From Xenococcus sp. MO_188.B8 (GTDB lineage Bacteria; Cyanobacteriota; Cyanobacteriia; Cyanobacteriales; Xenococcaceae): a stretch of DNA of 36,359 nt. Every line of letters starts with the position of its first letter. The stretch's first letter is position 1. A program made the position numbers and the translations under genes. The notes below the pieces were generated by a model that saw nothing but the letters and a program-made list of their open reading frames with translations, did no database searches and had not been told where the DNA came from. Below are positions 18,204-27,430 of this stretch, in pieces. The DNA is taken from contig JASJDR010000045.1 of assembly GCA_030065615.1 (NCBI GenBank), positions 1-36,359 of the forward strand, read 5' to 3'.

Positions 18204-18977
18204 ATGAAGAGAATTTTCTATGGTTTATTGCTATTCACATTGACTAGTTCACCTACCTTGACCATTACCCCAGCTTTCGGACAAACTGAAATTCGCAAAG
18301 AACGGGTTCAGTTTGTCCGAGGTGCCAACAGTGCCATAGTTGAAAGCTCAATTACTGGTTATGAGATAGCAGATTATGTTCTTGGTGCTAGAGAAGGGCA
18401 GTACATGAATGTCAGTATGGCAACCGATAATACTGGCAACTATTTTAATATTTTCATGCCAGGGGAAAACGAGGTGGCCATGTTCAACGGTTCCATAGGA
18501 GAGAACCAATATGAAGGCATTATTCCAAAGAGCGGTGACTATAGGGTTCGAGTTTATATGATGCGGAGTGCAGCCCGTCGCAATGAGATTGCCAACTACC
18601 GTCTGGAGATGATTATCACAGAAGCCGGTAATAGTTCAGCCAATTCTAGCGAAAACATCTACGATAATGATGCTTTAGTGGAGGGAAGCAATTTCAACGC
18701 AACTGGTAACATTCCCTGCGCTATGACTACTTCGCAGCCCACAGGCTCTTGTTTTTTTGGCGTTACCCGTGAAGGAAATGGAAGCGGCATCGTTACAATA
18801 ACAAAACTGGACGGACGAACTCGCGCGATCTTCTTCGAAAATGGAAAAGCTACTGGTTACGATATGAATCAGGCAGATCCAGGTGAATTTAGCGTTGAAA
18901 AACAAGGTGACTTGAGCCTTGTCCGCATTGGTGAGGAGCGCTATGAGATTCCTGATGCAGTTATTTTCGGTGGATAA
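18204..18977 (+). CDS. Secreted two-domain protein with a PliG/YcgK-like domain
   Basis: A 257-aa protein with a Sec signal peptide (residues 1-26, ending TPAFGQ). Residues about 29-142 form a beta-sandwich domain: VQFVRGANSAIVESSI...YVLGAREGQYMNVSM...GDYRVRVYMMRSAARRNE. Spacing and the terminal MRxxARRNExANY motif resemble E. coli YcgK, the periplasmic g-type lysozyme inhibitor, and the related pre-peptidase-like domain. After a Ser/Asn-rich linker comes a second small domain (about 165-257) with two Cys (CAMTTSQPTGSCFFG) that could form a disulfide. Lysozyme inhibition is not shown; the protein may bind other ligands. It stands alone. Confidence 0.75.
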   Translation: MKRIFYGLLLFTLTSSPTLTITPAFGQTEIRKERVQFVRGANSAIVESSITGYEIADYVLGAREGQYMNVSMATDNTGNYFNIFMPGENEVAMFNGSIGENQYEGIIPKSGDYRVRVYMMRSAARRNEIANYRLEMIITEAGNSSANSSENIYDNDALVEGSNFNATGNIPCAMTTSQPTGSCFFGVTREGNGSGIVTITKLDGRTRAIFFENGKATGYDMNQADPGEFSVEKQGDLSLVRIGEERYEIPDAVIFGG

Positions 18978-19067
18978 CATTGTCCTCAAGCAGAGTTTTA
19001 TGTAACTAAACAGCATGAGAATTGCTATAGAATCAGTAGTTAGCACATATCACTCCCATCAGCTATC

Positions 19068-21134
19068 ATGTCATCTTCCGGTCAAGGTCTCTCTTATCCT
19101 CCCACTCATCAAGGACAACAAAGCGATATTTATCATGGCATAGAAGTTAAAGATCCCTATCGCTGGCTGGAAGATCCTGATTCAGAGGCGACCAAGGCTT
19201 GGGTAACAGCCCAAAATAAAGTAACAACAAATTATTTATCCCAGATTTCTAATAGAGAAGAGATTAAGTCGCGACTAACCCAACTTTGGAACTACGAAAA
19301 ATATTCTAGTCCCTTTAAAAGAGGCGAGCGCTATTTTTACTTCAAGAATGACGGCTTACAAAATCAAGATGTACTCTATACTCTCGAATCCTTAGACGCT
19401 GAACCCTCTGTTTTACTAGATCCCAATACATTCTCAGAAGATGGGACAGTTGCCCTATCAGGAATTGCCATCAGTGATAATGGTCAGTATCTAGCCTATG
19501 GCTTATCAACTGCTGGTTCAGATTGGATTGAGTATTTTGTCAAAGATGTCGTTACTGGTGAAAAGTTATCAGATCATCTCAAATGGATTAAATTTTCAGG
19601 AGCATCCTGGACGAAAGATCATCAAGGATTTTTCTACAGTCGTTATGCCGAACCCAATGAAGCCACTAAGCTAGAAGATGTCAATTATTTTCAGGAACTT
19701 TATTATCATCGCTTAGGCACGGAACAAGCTGAAGATGTCTTGATCTATAAGCGTCCCGATAAAAAAGAATGGGGCTTTGCGGGAGAAGTTACCGAAGATG
19801 GTAAATATTTAGTTATCAGTGTCTGGAAAGGCACAGATAGTAAAAATTTAGTTTTCTACAAAAATTTATCTCAACCTGAGAGTGAAGTTATTGAACTTAT
19901 CAATGAATTTGAAGCTAGTTACGATGTAATTGACAATGATGGCGATCGCTTTTTGGTGAAAACTGATTTAAATGCTCCCCGCAGTCGAGTAATTGCCATT
20001 GATCTTGAAAAACCGCAACCAGATAATTGGCAAGAAATCATCCCTGAAAGTTCTGAAACCCTCAAGGGCGTTGGCTTACTGAATAATCAATTTGTCACGA
20101 TTTATCTTAAGGATGCGCGATCGCAGATTAAAATATTCGATCTTGAGGGTTTATTTATCAGGGAAATAGAGTTACCTGGTATTGGCTCTGCTGGGGGTTT
20201 TGCGGGAAAAAGAGCTGACACAACAACTTTTTATACTTTTACCAGTTTTACCACTCCTGCGACGATCTATAGCTATGACATGGTAACTGGGGAGAGTAAA
20301 ATTTTTCGTCAACCCCAAGTGGATTTTAATCCCGAAGACTATTTTACAGAACAGGTTTTTTGCCCGAGCAAAGACGGGACTGCCATTCCTTTATTTATTA
20401 CTTATAAAAAAGGCATCAAACTAGATGGCAATAATCCCTGCTATCTCTATGGATATGGTGGATTTAATGTTTCTCTGACTCCTAGTTTTTCGGTCAGCAA
20501 TCTAGTTTGGCTAGAAATGGGCGGTATTTACGTGACGGCTAATCTGCGAGGTGGTGGAGAATATGGGGAAGCTTGGCATCAAGCTGGGATGAAAGAGCGC
20601 AAGCAAAATGTCTTTGATGATTTTATTGCCGCTGCCAGCTGGTTAATCGAGCAAAACTACACTTCAACTACAAAATTAGCGATCGCCGGTGGTAGTAATG
20701 GTGGCTTGTTAGTCGGTGCTTGTATGATCCAACGCCCTGATCTTTTTGCCGCGGCTCTCCCCGCAGTCGGTGTTATGGATATGTTGCGTTTTCACAAATT
20801 TACTATTGGTTGGGCTTGGTGTGCCGAATATGGAAATCCTGACAATGAAATAGATTTTTCCACTCTCTATAGTTATTCGCCGCTGCATAATCTCAAATCA
20901 GGAACAGCTTATCCTGCGACAATGATCACGACTGCCGATCATGATGATCGAGTAGTGCCAGCCCATAGTTTTAAGTTTGCTGCAGCTTTGCAAGCGGCTC
21001 ACGAGGGGAATAATCCAGTGTTGATTCGCATTGAAACTAAAGCAGGGCATGGAGCGGGAAAACCTACCACTAAAATCATTGAAGAAGTAGCTGATAAATG
21101 GGCTTTTTTAGTAAAAAATCTTCAGATGAAGTAA
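19068..21134 (+). CDS. Prolyl oligopeptidase (S9A)
   Basis: Cytosolic serine peptidase that cleaves short peptides after proline. The 688-aa length is standard and there is no signal peptide. The N-terminal segment YPPTHQG...HGIEVKDPYRWLEDPDSEATKAWV leads into the seven-bladed beta-propeller (about 75-420). The alpha/beta-hydrolase domain carries Ser543 (GGSNGG), an Asp in TADHDDRVVP (626 or 627) and His661 (AGHGAG). All catalytic residues are present. It is monocistronic; a ppk fragment begins one base after its stop. Confidence 0.95.
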   Translation: MSSSGQGLSYPPTHQGQQSDIYHGIEVKDPYRWLEDPDSEATKAWVTAQNKVTTNYLSQISNREEIKSRLTQLWNYEKYSSPFKRGERYFYFKNDGLQNQDVLYTLESLDAEPSVLLDPNTFSEDGTVALSGIAISDNGQYLAYGLSTAGSDWIEYFVKDVVTGEKLSDHLKWIKFSGASWTKDHQGFFYSRYAEPNEATKLEDVNYFQELYYHRLGTEQAEDVLIYKRPDKKEWGFAGEVTEDGKYLVISVWKGTDSKNLVFYKNLSQPESEVIELINEFEASYDVIDNDGDRFLVKTDLNAPRSRVIAIDLEKPQPDNWQEIIPESSETLKGVGLLNNQFVTIYLKDARSQIKIFDLEGLFIREIELPGIGSAGGFAGKRADTTTFYTFTSFTTPATIYSYDMVTGESKIFRQPQVDFNPEDYFTEQVFCPSKDGTAIPLFITYKKGIKLDGNNPCYLYGYGGFNVSLTPSFSVSNLVWLEMGGIYVTANLRGGGEYGEAWHQAGMKERKQNVFDDFIAAASWLIEQNYTSTTKLAIAGGSNGGLLVGACMIQRPDLFAAALPAVGVMDMLRFHKFTIGWAWCAEYGNPDNEIDFSTLYSYSPLHNLKSGTAYPATMITTADHDDRVVPAHSFKFAAALQAAHEGNNPVLIRIETKAGHGAGKPTTKIIEEVADKWAFLVKNLQMK

Positions 21135-21260
21135 ATGATTGCCACTCTCTATGAAGCTTCTCAAGCTGGAGTTCAAATCGATTTAATTGTGCGAGGTATT
21201 TGCTGTTTGCGTCCCGGATTATCGGGAATTAGCGAAAATATTCGGGTAATTAAGTTTTAA
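21135..21260 (+). pseudogene. ppk: Fragment of polyphosphate kinase
   Basis: A 41-codon frame reading [20 protein letters not shown], then [21 protein letters not shown] and a stop. [23 protein letters not shown] is a conserved stretch of polyphosphate kinase 1 near its second catalytic phospholipase-D-like domain. Nothing of the remaining ~650 residues is present. It starts at the first base after the prolyl oligopeptidase stop, so it is a relic joined by rearrangement. Confidence 0.75.
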
Positions 21261-21327
21261 GGGTTTGATTCAATTGAACCAGAATCCAACCTCCCATTAT
21301 AGAATAGGTTTATTAAAATACAGTAAT

Positions 21328-21357
21328 TACTTAAGCTTTAGTTAAGCAAAAGTTAAG
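21328..21357 (-). promoter_or_regulatory. Pho box: three 8-bp repeats at 11-bp spacing
   Basis: On the minus strand: CTTAACTT (21350-21357), TTG, CTTAACTA (21339-21346), AAG, CTTAAGTA (21328-21335). This fits the cyanobacterial SphR/PhoB box PyTTAAPyPy(T/A) with 3-bp spacers, with one mismatch in the third unit. The orientation is opposite to pstB. The proximal unit also sits in a perfect inverted repeat, AGTTAAGGT-TT-ACCTTAACT (21351-21370). It implies phosphate-starvation control of pstB. Confidence 0.75.
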
Positions 21358-21475
21358 GTTTACCTTAACTATAAAGTAAGACTTAGATAATCATTATTCG
21401 ATAGAATTGGATTGAAGTACATTTTAGTACTAGTATTCGTTAAATATTAAGTATTTATCTCCTAGGTAAATTGTT

Positions 21476-22282
21476 ATGGTCTCTGAACAAAATAACTACA
21501 ATCAGCCTGAAATAGTTCTTCAGTCAGAAAATGTCAATGTTTATTATGGTGATTTTTTGGCTTTAAAAGGTATTTATTTAGATGTTTTAAAAAATCAAGT
21601 TACGGCATTTATTGGCCCTTCTGGGTGTGGGAAAAGTACCTTATTACGTTGCTATAATCGCCTCAATGATTTAATTCCGATTTTTCGTTTAGAAGGTTTA
21701 ATTACTTATCGAGATGCTAATCTCTATGCCAAAGATATTGATCCTGTGCAAGTAAGACGCAGAATTGGCATGGTTTTCCAGCGCCCCAATCCCTTTCCTA
21801 AGTCAATTTACGAAAATATTGCTTTTGGTGCCAGAATTAATGGCTTTAAAGGCGATATGGACGAGTTGGTAGAGCGTTCTCTTCGCCAAGCTGCCATTTG
21901 GGATGAAGTCAAAGATAAACTCAATCAGAGTGGATTAGCTCTTTCTGGAGGACAACAACAACGACTTTGTATTGCCCGAACAATTGCGCTTCAGCCTGAT
22001 GTGGTTCTAATGGATGAACCTTGTTCAGCTCTCGATCCAATTTCTACTCTCAAGGTAGAAGAATTAATTCATGAACTAAAGAAACAATATACGATTGTTA
22101 TTGTGACCCATAATATGCAGCAAGCATCACGGGTCGCAGATTACACCGCTTTCTTTAACGTTAAACCCACAGATCAAGGTAATCGTCAAGGCTATTTAGC
22201 AGAATGCGATCGCACAGAAGTTATTTTCCAAAATCCCAAAGAAGAAGCCACAATGGAATATGTTAGTGGTCGTTTTGGTTAA
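21476..22282 (+). CDS. pstB: Phosphate ABC transporter ATP-binding protein PstB
   Basis: Cytosolic ATPase that powers the PstSCAB high-affinity phosphate importer. The 268-aa sequence has Walker [28 protein letters not shown] (diagnostic for PstB), the signature [16 protein letters not shown], Walker [14 protein letters not shown] and the H-loop [14 protein letters not shown]. No pstS, pstC or pstA is next to it, so it is separated from, or an extra copy to, the rest of the transporter. A Pho box lies 120 bp upstream. The next gene starts 83 bp downstream. Confidence 0.95.
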   Translation: MVSEQNNYNQPEIVLQSENVNVYYGDFLALKGIYLDVLKNQVTAFIGPSGCGKSTLLRCYNRLNDLIPIFRLEGLITYRDANLYAKDIDPVQVRRRIGMVFQRPNPFPKSIYENIAFGARINGFKGDMDELVERSLRQAAIWDEVKDKLNQSGLALSGGQQQRLCIARTIALQPDVVLMDEPCSALDPISTLKVEELIHELKKQYTIVIVTHNMQQASRVADYTAFFNVKPTDQGNRQGYLAECDRTEVIFQNPKEEATMEYVSGRFG

Positions 22283-22365
22283 CAAGCGGCAAGTAATAAG
22301 AATTAATAAGTAATAAGTAACAAGTCTTCCGTTCCTTTGCCACCAGCCATAACTTGGCAAATTTT

Positions 22366-24093
22366 ATGTTGAACAGCTTATCAGTTCCACCTCGCTCCCG
22401 CGCTCAAGAATCGAGAGCCGCGATCGAGCGAATTTATGTGATTATGCGCCATCTTTTTGTTCGCGGTCATTATAAACCTGGTGGGGTTTCAGGTGAAGCT
22501 TTGAGCGAAGCACTGTTGACATTACAGCCCGAAATTTACGGCTCAATGACCGATGCGGAAAAAGTAGAACTCAACGGACTCGCTTATGTCATGGCTCGGC
22601 TACCGAGAGGGATTGAAAAATGTCGCTTTGTTCAGCTGATTGCTGCCGAAGGCTATAATAACTCGGGATTTGAAAAAATTGTTCCCGCAAAGCGTCGTCG
22701 TCACTGCTATTGTATCGATGAAGAAACGATGCTCATCGAAGTTACCAGAGGACGCAGCGAAATTTATGATATTCTTACCCATCTAACTTTTCTCTACATC
22801 GAAGCTGACAAAATCAGAGACCATGCTTTAAATGAAGGTCAGCCGACCCAAGAATGGTTAAAGCTAGAAAAGATAGTTCTGGGAGCAACATCTACCCCAA
22901 GTTCTACTCCTTATTTAGTTGAAACTGAAGTTAGAGAACAAGCGATCTCTTATACCAGTAATTTATTAGGACGCACTTTTGCCGAAACTGTCGCTGCTGA
23001 ACGTCGGTTTCGTCAAGGAGAGCCCGACAACAATAATTTGTTCCAAATAGTTTATTGGCTAGGAAGAGTGGCCATGGAAGAGATGCAGGAAAAATATGAT
23101 CGCCAAATTACCTTTAGTTCAGCGCTTCGGGAGCGAATTGGTCATCATATTCATGGGGAAAAATGGGCCACTGAAGTTAAACAATTTCTCTGGTCGCAAA
23201 ATTTATGGCAACGTCCCCTGCATATTATCAGTGCTAATCTCCACAGCATTGTTAATTGCCTCTATGCTGTTCCTGCCTTACAGGAAAAGCTAGGAGTCGG
23301 CGTAACCATTGAGGAAATTGCTCGCCAATTGAGTATGACAGAAAATGTCGCTCTCAACCAAGAAGTGCTTAAATTTGCTCTACAACATGGAATGTATTAC
23401 CTCGAAGATCGAGCGGGAACCAATATTCACGTTCAGATTTTTGATACTTCTTTGTTACCTCTTGATTTGCTGTCTTCTGAGATAAAACTCGATCGAGCAG
23501 TGGTTGAAGAAGATAAACCAGTGATTTTAGTGATGGATTATGCATTTGGAGAGCAAGCTTTTGAGTTGTTCGATGAATTACTCAAGCCTTACAAAACTGA
23601 AGGACAATCCCAGAAGCTCAATTTATATTCGATTTCTGTGATGGGAAAAGCGGGAACTTTAGTCGGGAATAAGGGAGATTTGATGTTGCCGACAGCTCAT
23701 ATTTTTGAAGGAACAGCAGATAACTATCCTTTTGAAAATGAAATGACCAGACAAGATTTTCAAGAAACGGAAATTCCTGTTCATGAAGGAGCTTTATTAA
23801 CAGTATTGGGCACTTCTCTGCAAAATGCCGATGTTTTGAACTATTTTAAAAGTTCTTCTTGGAATGTAGTTGGGTTAGAGATGGAAGGAGCCCATTTACA
23901 AAAGGCAATTCAAGCAGCAGCCAAAATTAGAAGAAGTATCGACGAACATGTAATCTTGCGTTATGTTTACTATGCTTCTGATAATCCCCTACTCACAGGC
24001 GGCACCCTAGCTTCCGGAAGCTTAGGACAAACTGGAGTTAAACCGACTTATGCGATCGCTTTAAAGTTTTTAAATAAAATTCTTCATTACTGA
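22366..24093 (+). CDS. Conserved cyanobacterial protein with nucleoside-phosphorylase-like C-terminus (DUF6909-like)
   Basis: A 575-aa soluble protein. The N-terminal half (MLNSLSVPPRSRAQESRAAIERIYVxMRHLF...) is helical and matches what I recall as DUF6909 family proteins. The C-terminal third (about 380-570) has nucleoside phosphorylase/AMP nucleosidase features: SVMGKAGTLVGNKGDLMLPTAH, HEGALLTVLGTSLQNADVLNYF and NVVGLEMEGAHLQKAI, where the E-M-E motif would contact ribose. I chose ATG 22366; a TTG 12 bp earlier is open but unneeded. It follows pstB by 83 bp and may be co-regulated by phosphate. Substrate unknown. Confidence 0.72.
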   Translation: MLNSLSVPPRSRAQESRAAIERIYVIMRHLFVRGHYKPGGVSGEALSEALLTLQPEIYGSMTDAEKVELNGLAYVMARLPRGIEKCRFVQLIAAEGYNNSGFEKIVPAKRRRHCYCIDEETMLIEVTRGRSEIYDILTHLTFLYIEADKIRDHALNEGQPTQEWLKLEKIVLGATSTPSSTPYLVETEVREQAISYTSNLLGRTFAETVAAERRFRQGEPDNNNLFQIVYWLGRVAMEEMQEKYDRQITFSSALRERIGHHIHGEKWATEVKQFLWSQNLWQRPLHIISANLHSIVNCLYAVPALQEKLGVGVTIEEIARQLSMTENVALNQEVLKFALQHGMYYLEDRAGTNIHVQIFDTSLLPLDLLSSEIKLDRAVVEEDKPVILVMDYAFGEQAFELFDELLKPYKTEGQSQKLNLYSISVMGKAGTLVGNKGDLMLPTAHIFEGTADNYPFENEMTRQDFQETEIPVHEGALLTVLGTSLQNADVLNYFKSSSWNVVGLEMEGAHLQKAIQAAAKIRRSIDEHVILRYVYYASDNPLLTGGTLASGSLGQTGVKPTYAIALKFLNKILHY

Positions 24094-24129
24094 TATGAAT
24101 CCTGAAGAGTAACTAATCTACATAATAGA

Positions 24130-26769
24130 TTAAGTTTCTGAGCCAATTCGAACTAAGCGAATAACAGTACGCTGATTAAGAGAAGAACTTGGGTCAACTC
24201 CAGGTAAAGGTTGCGAAAAACCTAATCCTTCAGCCAAAAATTTATGGGAGAGATTTTTTTGTTTAAGATAGCTCGCAACTACATTAGCCCTCTCCTGTGA
24301 AAGCTTTTGGTTTAAGTCAGCTGAGCCTGTTTTTGAGGTATGACCTTGAACTTTAATAGCAATAGTATTGGGGTTAAATTCACCAATATCCGTTGCTAAC
24401 TTGTCCAATGTTCGTTTACCTTCTTCGGTTAAAATGGCAGAGCCAAAGGCAAATTGCACCTCACCCTCGACAGTAATATTGCCAATATCAGCTCCTTGTT
24501 TCACCTGAACCTGAGAATTTTTCGTATTGGAGGGGCTGGCTTCTAGGGAAGCTCCTTTAAGTCGCATTGCTAATTCTGGGTTATCTTGACCGATTATCTC
24601 GATGAGCTTATTAGTTTTAGTGGCAGCAGAATTGATAAAATCAGCATTGTAGAGGGCTTTAAAATCTGGAGGAATTTCCTCAAGAAGACCCGATAGTGCT
24701 AAGATTCCCGCGAGTGAACCAATTCTTTTGTCTAAGGTTCCCGACTTCACCCAATCTTGCGCTTCAACAGAGGTAAAAAAATGAATACCCTTAAACACAG
24801 CGGCTGCTTCTAATTCAGTTAGATCGCCATCAGCAGCAATCTGACTTAGAAGCGTAGCTCGATTCTGTACAGAAGAATCAATTTGGCGGTAGTAGTTTTC
24901 GACGAACTTTTGCACAAGTTGAGGATTTGATTCCAAAATACTATCAGAAGCAACAGCTAAGTCAACGATAATTTTGGGCGAATCGGCACTACTCAATAAA
25001 ACAGTGTTTCCTTCTTGTCTCGCAGCGGCGATCATAGGTTCCCAAAGCACGGCCAGAGCAATATTAGACTGAGGAGCTTGCATCTGTGCCCAGGCTGTGG
25101 TGGCGTCGTCTACTCGTATGACATCGAAATCAGCAAGATCAAAGTTATCAAACTTGGCATCGAGTACTGTTGCCAAAAACTCACTAGGAGTATCTCCGGC
25201 AAAGATGATTTTCAGTCGCTGTCCCTGAGATTGTTTTTGCTTAACTAGGTTCTCTAAGTCAATTAAAGACTTGAGTTGGGGATACTCGTTGGTGTTAAGC
25301 ACAATGGCATCAGCTCCCACCGTTCGATCAATAAGCGCGACAATTTTTCCTTGAGGTTTGTGTAGCAGAAACTGATCGAGAGTGGTGAGAATTACATCTG
25401 CTTTGCCTTGATTTAGGTCTTTAGCAAGTTCCGCTTGGACAAATTCATTACCATATTGCATGGTAATGCCGCTTTTATTAAGAGCGTCTTGAAATGCCGT
25501 ACTGCGCAGAGTTGCATAACCGCTGAAGGTATTTCCTAAGACGTTAATTGTGCCATTTGATAAGCGATTGACATCCTCTGTAGCGTTAGAGTTTGCCGCC
25601 GCAGTTGTCTGAACAGCGAAATCCTCGTTCAGACTATTGTTTTCTGGAGTAACATTCTCATTCAGACTATTATTTTCTGGAGTGACATCCTCGTTTAGAC
25701 TATTGTTTTCGCTGGCAAGTCGATACTGCGAATCTCTGAAGAAAATTACTAGGGGTGTAAATAGTAAAAATCCTAACAGGATTGCCCAAAGGAGTGGTTT
25801 ATTTGTAAGTGCATTTGACGTTAAAACTTTTTTATTGTTGGCCACAATTGTTGTGTTTTGATGGGACGTAGGTGGTAATTGTGGTTTTAGGCCAGATAAT
25901 TTCTTTTTAACCCAATCCAAACTAAAAATTGATGAATAAAGATGATTGGATAACGTTAACTTATGATCTTTTTCAGTTACCAATCCCAAATTAATTAATT
26001 CTTGTTGTTCTAGACTTTGATTGCTACTGACTTCTCCCTGTTGCAAAATCTGCAGATATAGTCTAAGTAAACTTTTAGGAGGACAGGTCGTATTATTTAA
26101 TAAATAATATTCTATCGTTTTTAAATATCCTCCCAGTTGCTGAGTCTCCCAATTATTAATCACATTATTTCGCACTACCTTTTCAACAAATTTAGCCTCC
26201 AAGCCTTGAGGAATAAATTGCTTATTATTTGCAATAATTTGACAAATTTCCCGGGTTAATAACGGATGCCCTCCTGTCCATTTAAAGACTTCTTTTAGTA
26301 AATAATAAGGAGAAGCAGCTTTGGTTTCTAAATTAAGAGATTTAATTATTTCTTGTTGGGAAGGTGATAATAATTTTACCGATTTTTTGTTTAGTACTAA
26401 GTATTTCAGGAAAAAGTTAATAGTCTTTTTTGTTAGCCATCCCTTCTCTATAATCAATTCCCCCAAAAACAATTTTGTCTGCTTTTGTTCTTCGAGTAAA
26501 ATTTCAATCTGCTCTGAATCAATTAAAGACGCTTCTTGGAGATAGTAACCTAGAGGTTGGGTTTCTGATTGCTGTAACAACTTGGGAAATTGATCGGCAA
26601 AAAAATCTACGGTTTTTTGTTTCACTATTCCTTGAGACACCAAAATTTTCCCAAATTTAACTTGATTATTTTTTAATTGAATATCTAAAGCTGCACGAAT
26701 GTGCAAATCGGAAATTAATCCGGCCTGTTCTAAAACCTTACCAAGCGGTTTGATAACTACATTTTCCAT
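24130..26769 (-). CDS. Chimeric membrane protein A: MshEN-like repeats, AAA_35-like part, TM helix, SBP domain, OmpA domain
   Basis: About 879 aa. Residues about 8-65 and 73-125 are two copies of a helical module (L...AGLIS...FGKILVSQGIVKQKTVDFF) like the MshEN/GspE N-terminal fold. About 135-290 resembles the back half of AAA_35 proteins (WTGGHPLLTREICQII...LYLQILQQGEV), with no Walker A. One transmembrane helix lies at about 326-345. The linker has three 11-residue repeats (ENNSLNEDVTP). About 407-730 is an NMT1/SsuA-like periplasmic binding domain. About 765-879 is an OmpA-like peptidoglycan-binding domain in which the GHTD Asp is Ser. The likely topology is cytoplasmic N-half and periplasmic C-half. 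It is closely paralogous to 31314-33875. Start ATG 26769. Confidence 0.8.
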   Translation of the reverse strand: MENVVIKPLGKVLEQAGLISDLHIRAALDIQLKNNQVKFGKILVSQGIVKQKTVDFFADQFPKLLQQSETQPLGYYLQEASLIDSEQIEILLEEQKQTKLFLGELIIEKGWLTKKTINFFLKYLVLNKKSVKLLSPSQQEIIKSLNLETKAASPYYLLKEVFKWTGGHPLLTREICQIIANNKQFIPQGLEAKFVEKVVRNNVINNWETQQLGGYLKTIEYYLLNNTTCPPKSLLRLYLQILQQGEVSSNQSLEQQELINLGLVTEKDHKLTLSNHLYSSIFSLDWVKKKLSGLKPQLPPTSHQNTTIVANNKKVLTSNALTNKPLLWAILLGFLLFTPLVIFFRDSQYRLASENNSLNEDVTPENNSLNENVTPENNSLNEDFAVQTTAAANSNATEDVNRLSNGTINVLGNTFSGYATLRSTAFQDALNKSGITMQYGNEFVQAELAKDLNQGKADVILTTLDQFLLHKPQGKIVALIDRTVGADAIVLNTNEYPQLKSLIDLENLVKQKQSQGQRLKIIFAGDTPSEFLATVLDAKFDNFDLADFDVIRVDDATTAWAQMQAPQSNIALAVLWEPMIAAARQEGNTVLLSSADSPKIIVDLAVASDSILESNPQLVQKFVENYYRQIDSSVQNRATLLSQIAADGDLTELEAAAVFKGIHFFTSVEAQDWVKSGTLDKRIGSLAGILALSGLLEEIPPDFKALYNADFINSAATKTNKLIEIIGQDNPELAMRLKGASLEASPSNTKNSQVQVKQGADIGNITVEGEVQFAFGSAILTEEGKRTLDKLATDIGEFNPNTIAIKVQGHTSKTGSADLNQKLSQERANVVASYLKQKNLSHKFLAEGLGFSQPLPGVDPSSSLNQRTVIRLVRIGSET
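25615..25710 (-). repeat. Three tandem 33-bp units coding ENNSLNEDVTP
   Basis: Near-identical 33-bp units within chimera A, just after its transmembrane helix, coding a hydrophilic acidic/Asn-rich spacer. The paralogue at 31314-33875 has no such repeat, so this is a recent local expansion. Confidence 0.8.
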
Positions 26770-27271
26770 CAATCAAGCAAATTATCCTTTTATTATTTGT
26801 TCTTCCAGATAAATCCCTCCGATTTATCCCCATTCGATTACAAGTCAGAGGAATAAATCTGATAAAAGTTTATAAAAAACATAAATAAAACCGCGTTTAG
26901 TTTGAAACCTGTAGTTTTCATGATTGTTTGGGGGAACGCCCACCAAGACAGGGCAAATGTTAAAGGGGAAAGGTTTATGAGCGACCCTGCTGTGCGACCT
27001 CGGTGCCCTAAAGGATACACCTTCGGATAAGGTTTCCTCCGCTAGGGAATGCTTACCAAGAGAAGGAAGGCGCGAGTCGGGATCTATCTTTTTTATTTCA
27101 AAACTGGAGTTTTGAATATGGACACATGTTTATGATTAAGATACTACCATGAAACGACTTTAGGAATTTAAGTAAAGTTTTTACCAGAAATTCCCAATGC
27201 GAAATGTAGCTAATGATACAGAAATAATGTTCTATTCAGAAGTTGATTAAGAAACGAATCTCAGGTTAGAG
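26770..27271. other. Intergenic stretch with a GC-rich dispersed repeat
   Basis: No supported gene. At about 26925-27085 there is a GC-rich repeat patch with CCTAAAGGATAC (27007-27018) and CCGCTAGGGA (27039-27048), which recur inverted at 366-377 and 35976-35985. The rest is AT-rich. Confidence 0.55.
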
Positions 27272-27430
27272 ATGAATCAAACTAGATCGTTTGAGACATC
27301 AATTCAACTTTCCATTTATTATGGACGCGGGTTAGAAGACAATTTTGGTCATAGACAAAAGTATTTAGCCAAAGTTTTGGTAAACCTCAATCTTTTGGCT
27401 TTCCTCTTCTACAACAAATCTCTTCCTTAA
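27272..27430 (+). pseudogene. C-terminal remnant of a transposase
   Basis: A 52-codon frame containing YYGRGLEDNFGHRQKYLAKV and then LVNLNLLAFLF. The pattern G-x-x-L-E-x-N-F-G-H-x-x-x-x-L-x-x-x-L-x-x-L-N-L-L-A-F is the end of a transposase group common in cyanobacteria, where it reads LEHNFGHGKxHLxxVLxxLNLLAF. The upstream part is missing. It lies 270 bp before the substrate-binding protein gene. Confidence 0.6.

Noticed and set aside
26838..27020. 60-aa minus-strand frame upstream of the ABC cassette
   Set aside because: Lies across the dispersed GC-rich repeat and has no protein-like features.
26980..27080. Possible guanidine or other riboswitch upstream of the ABC cassette
   Set aside because: The GC-rich patch has no recognisable riboswitch core, and its words recur elsewhere as a dispersed repeat.
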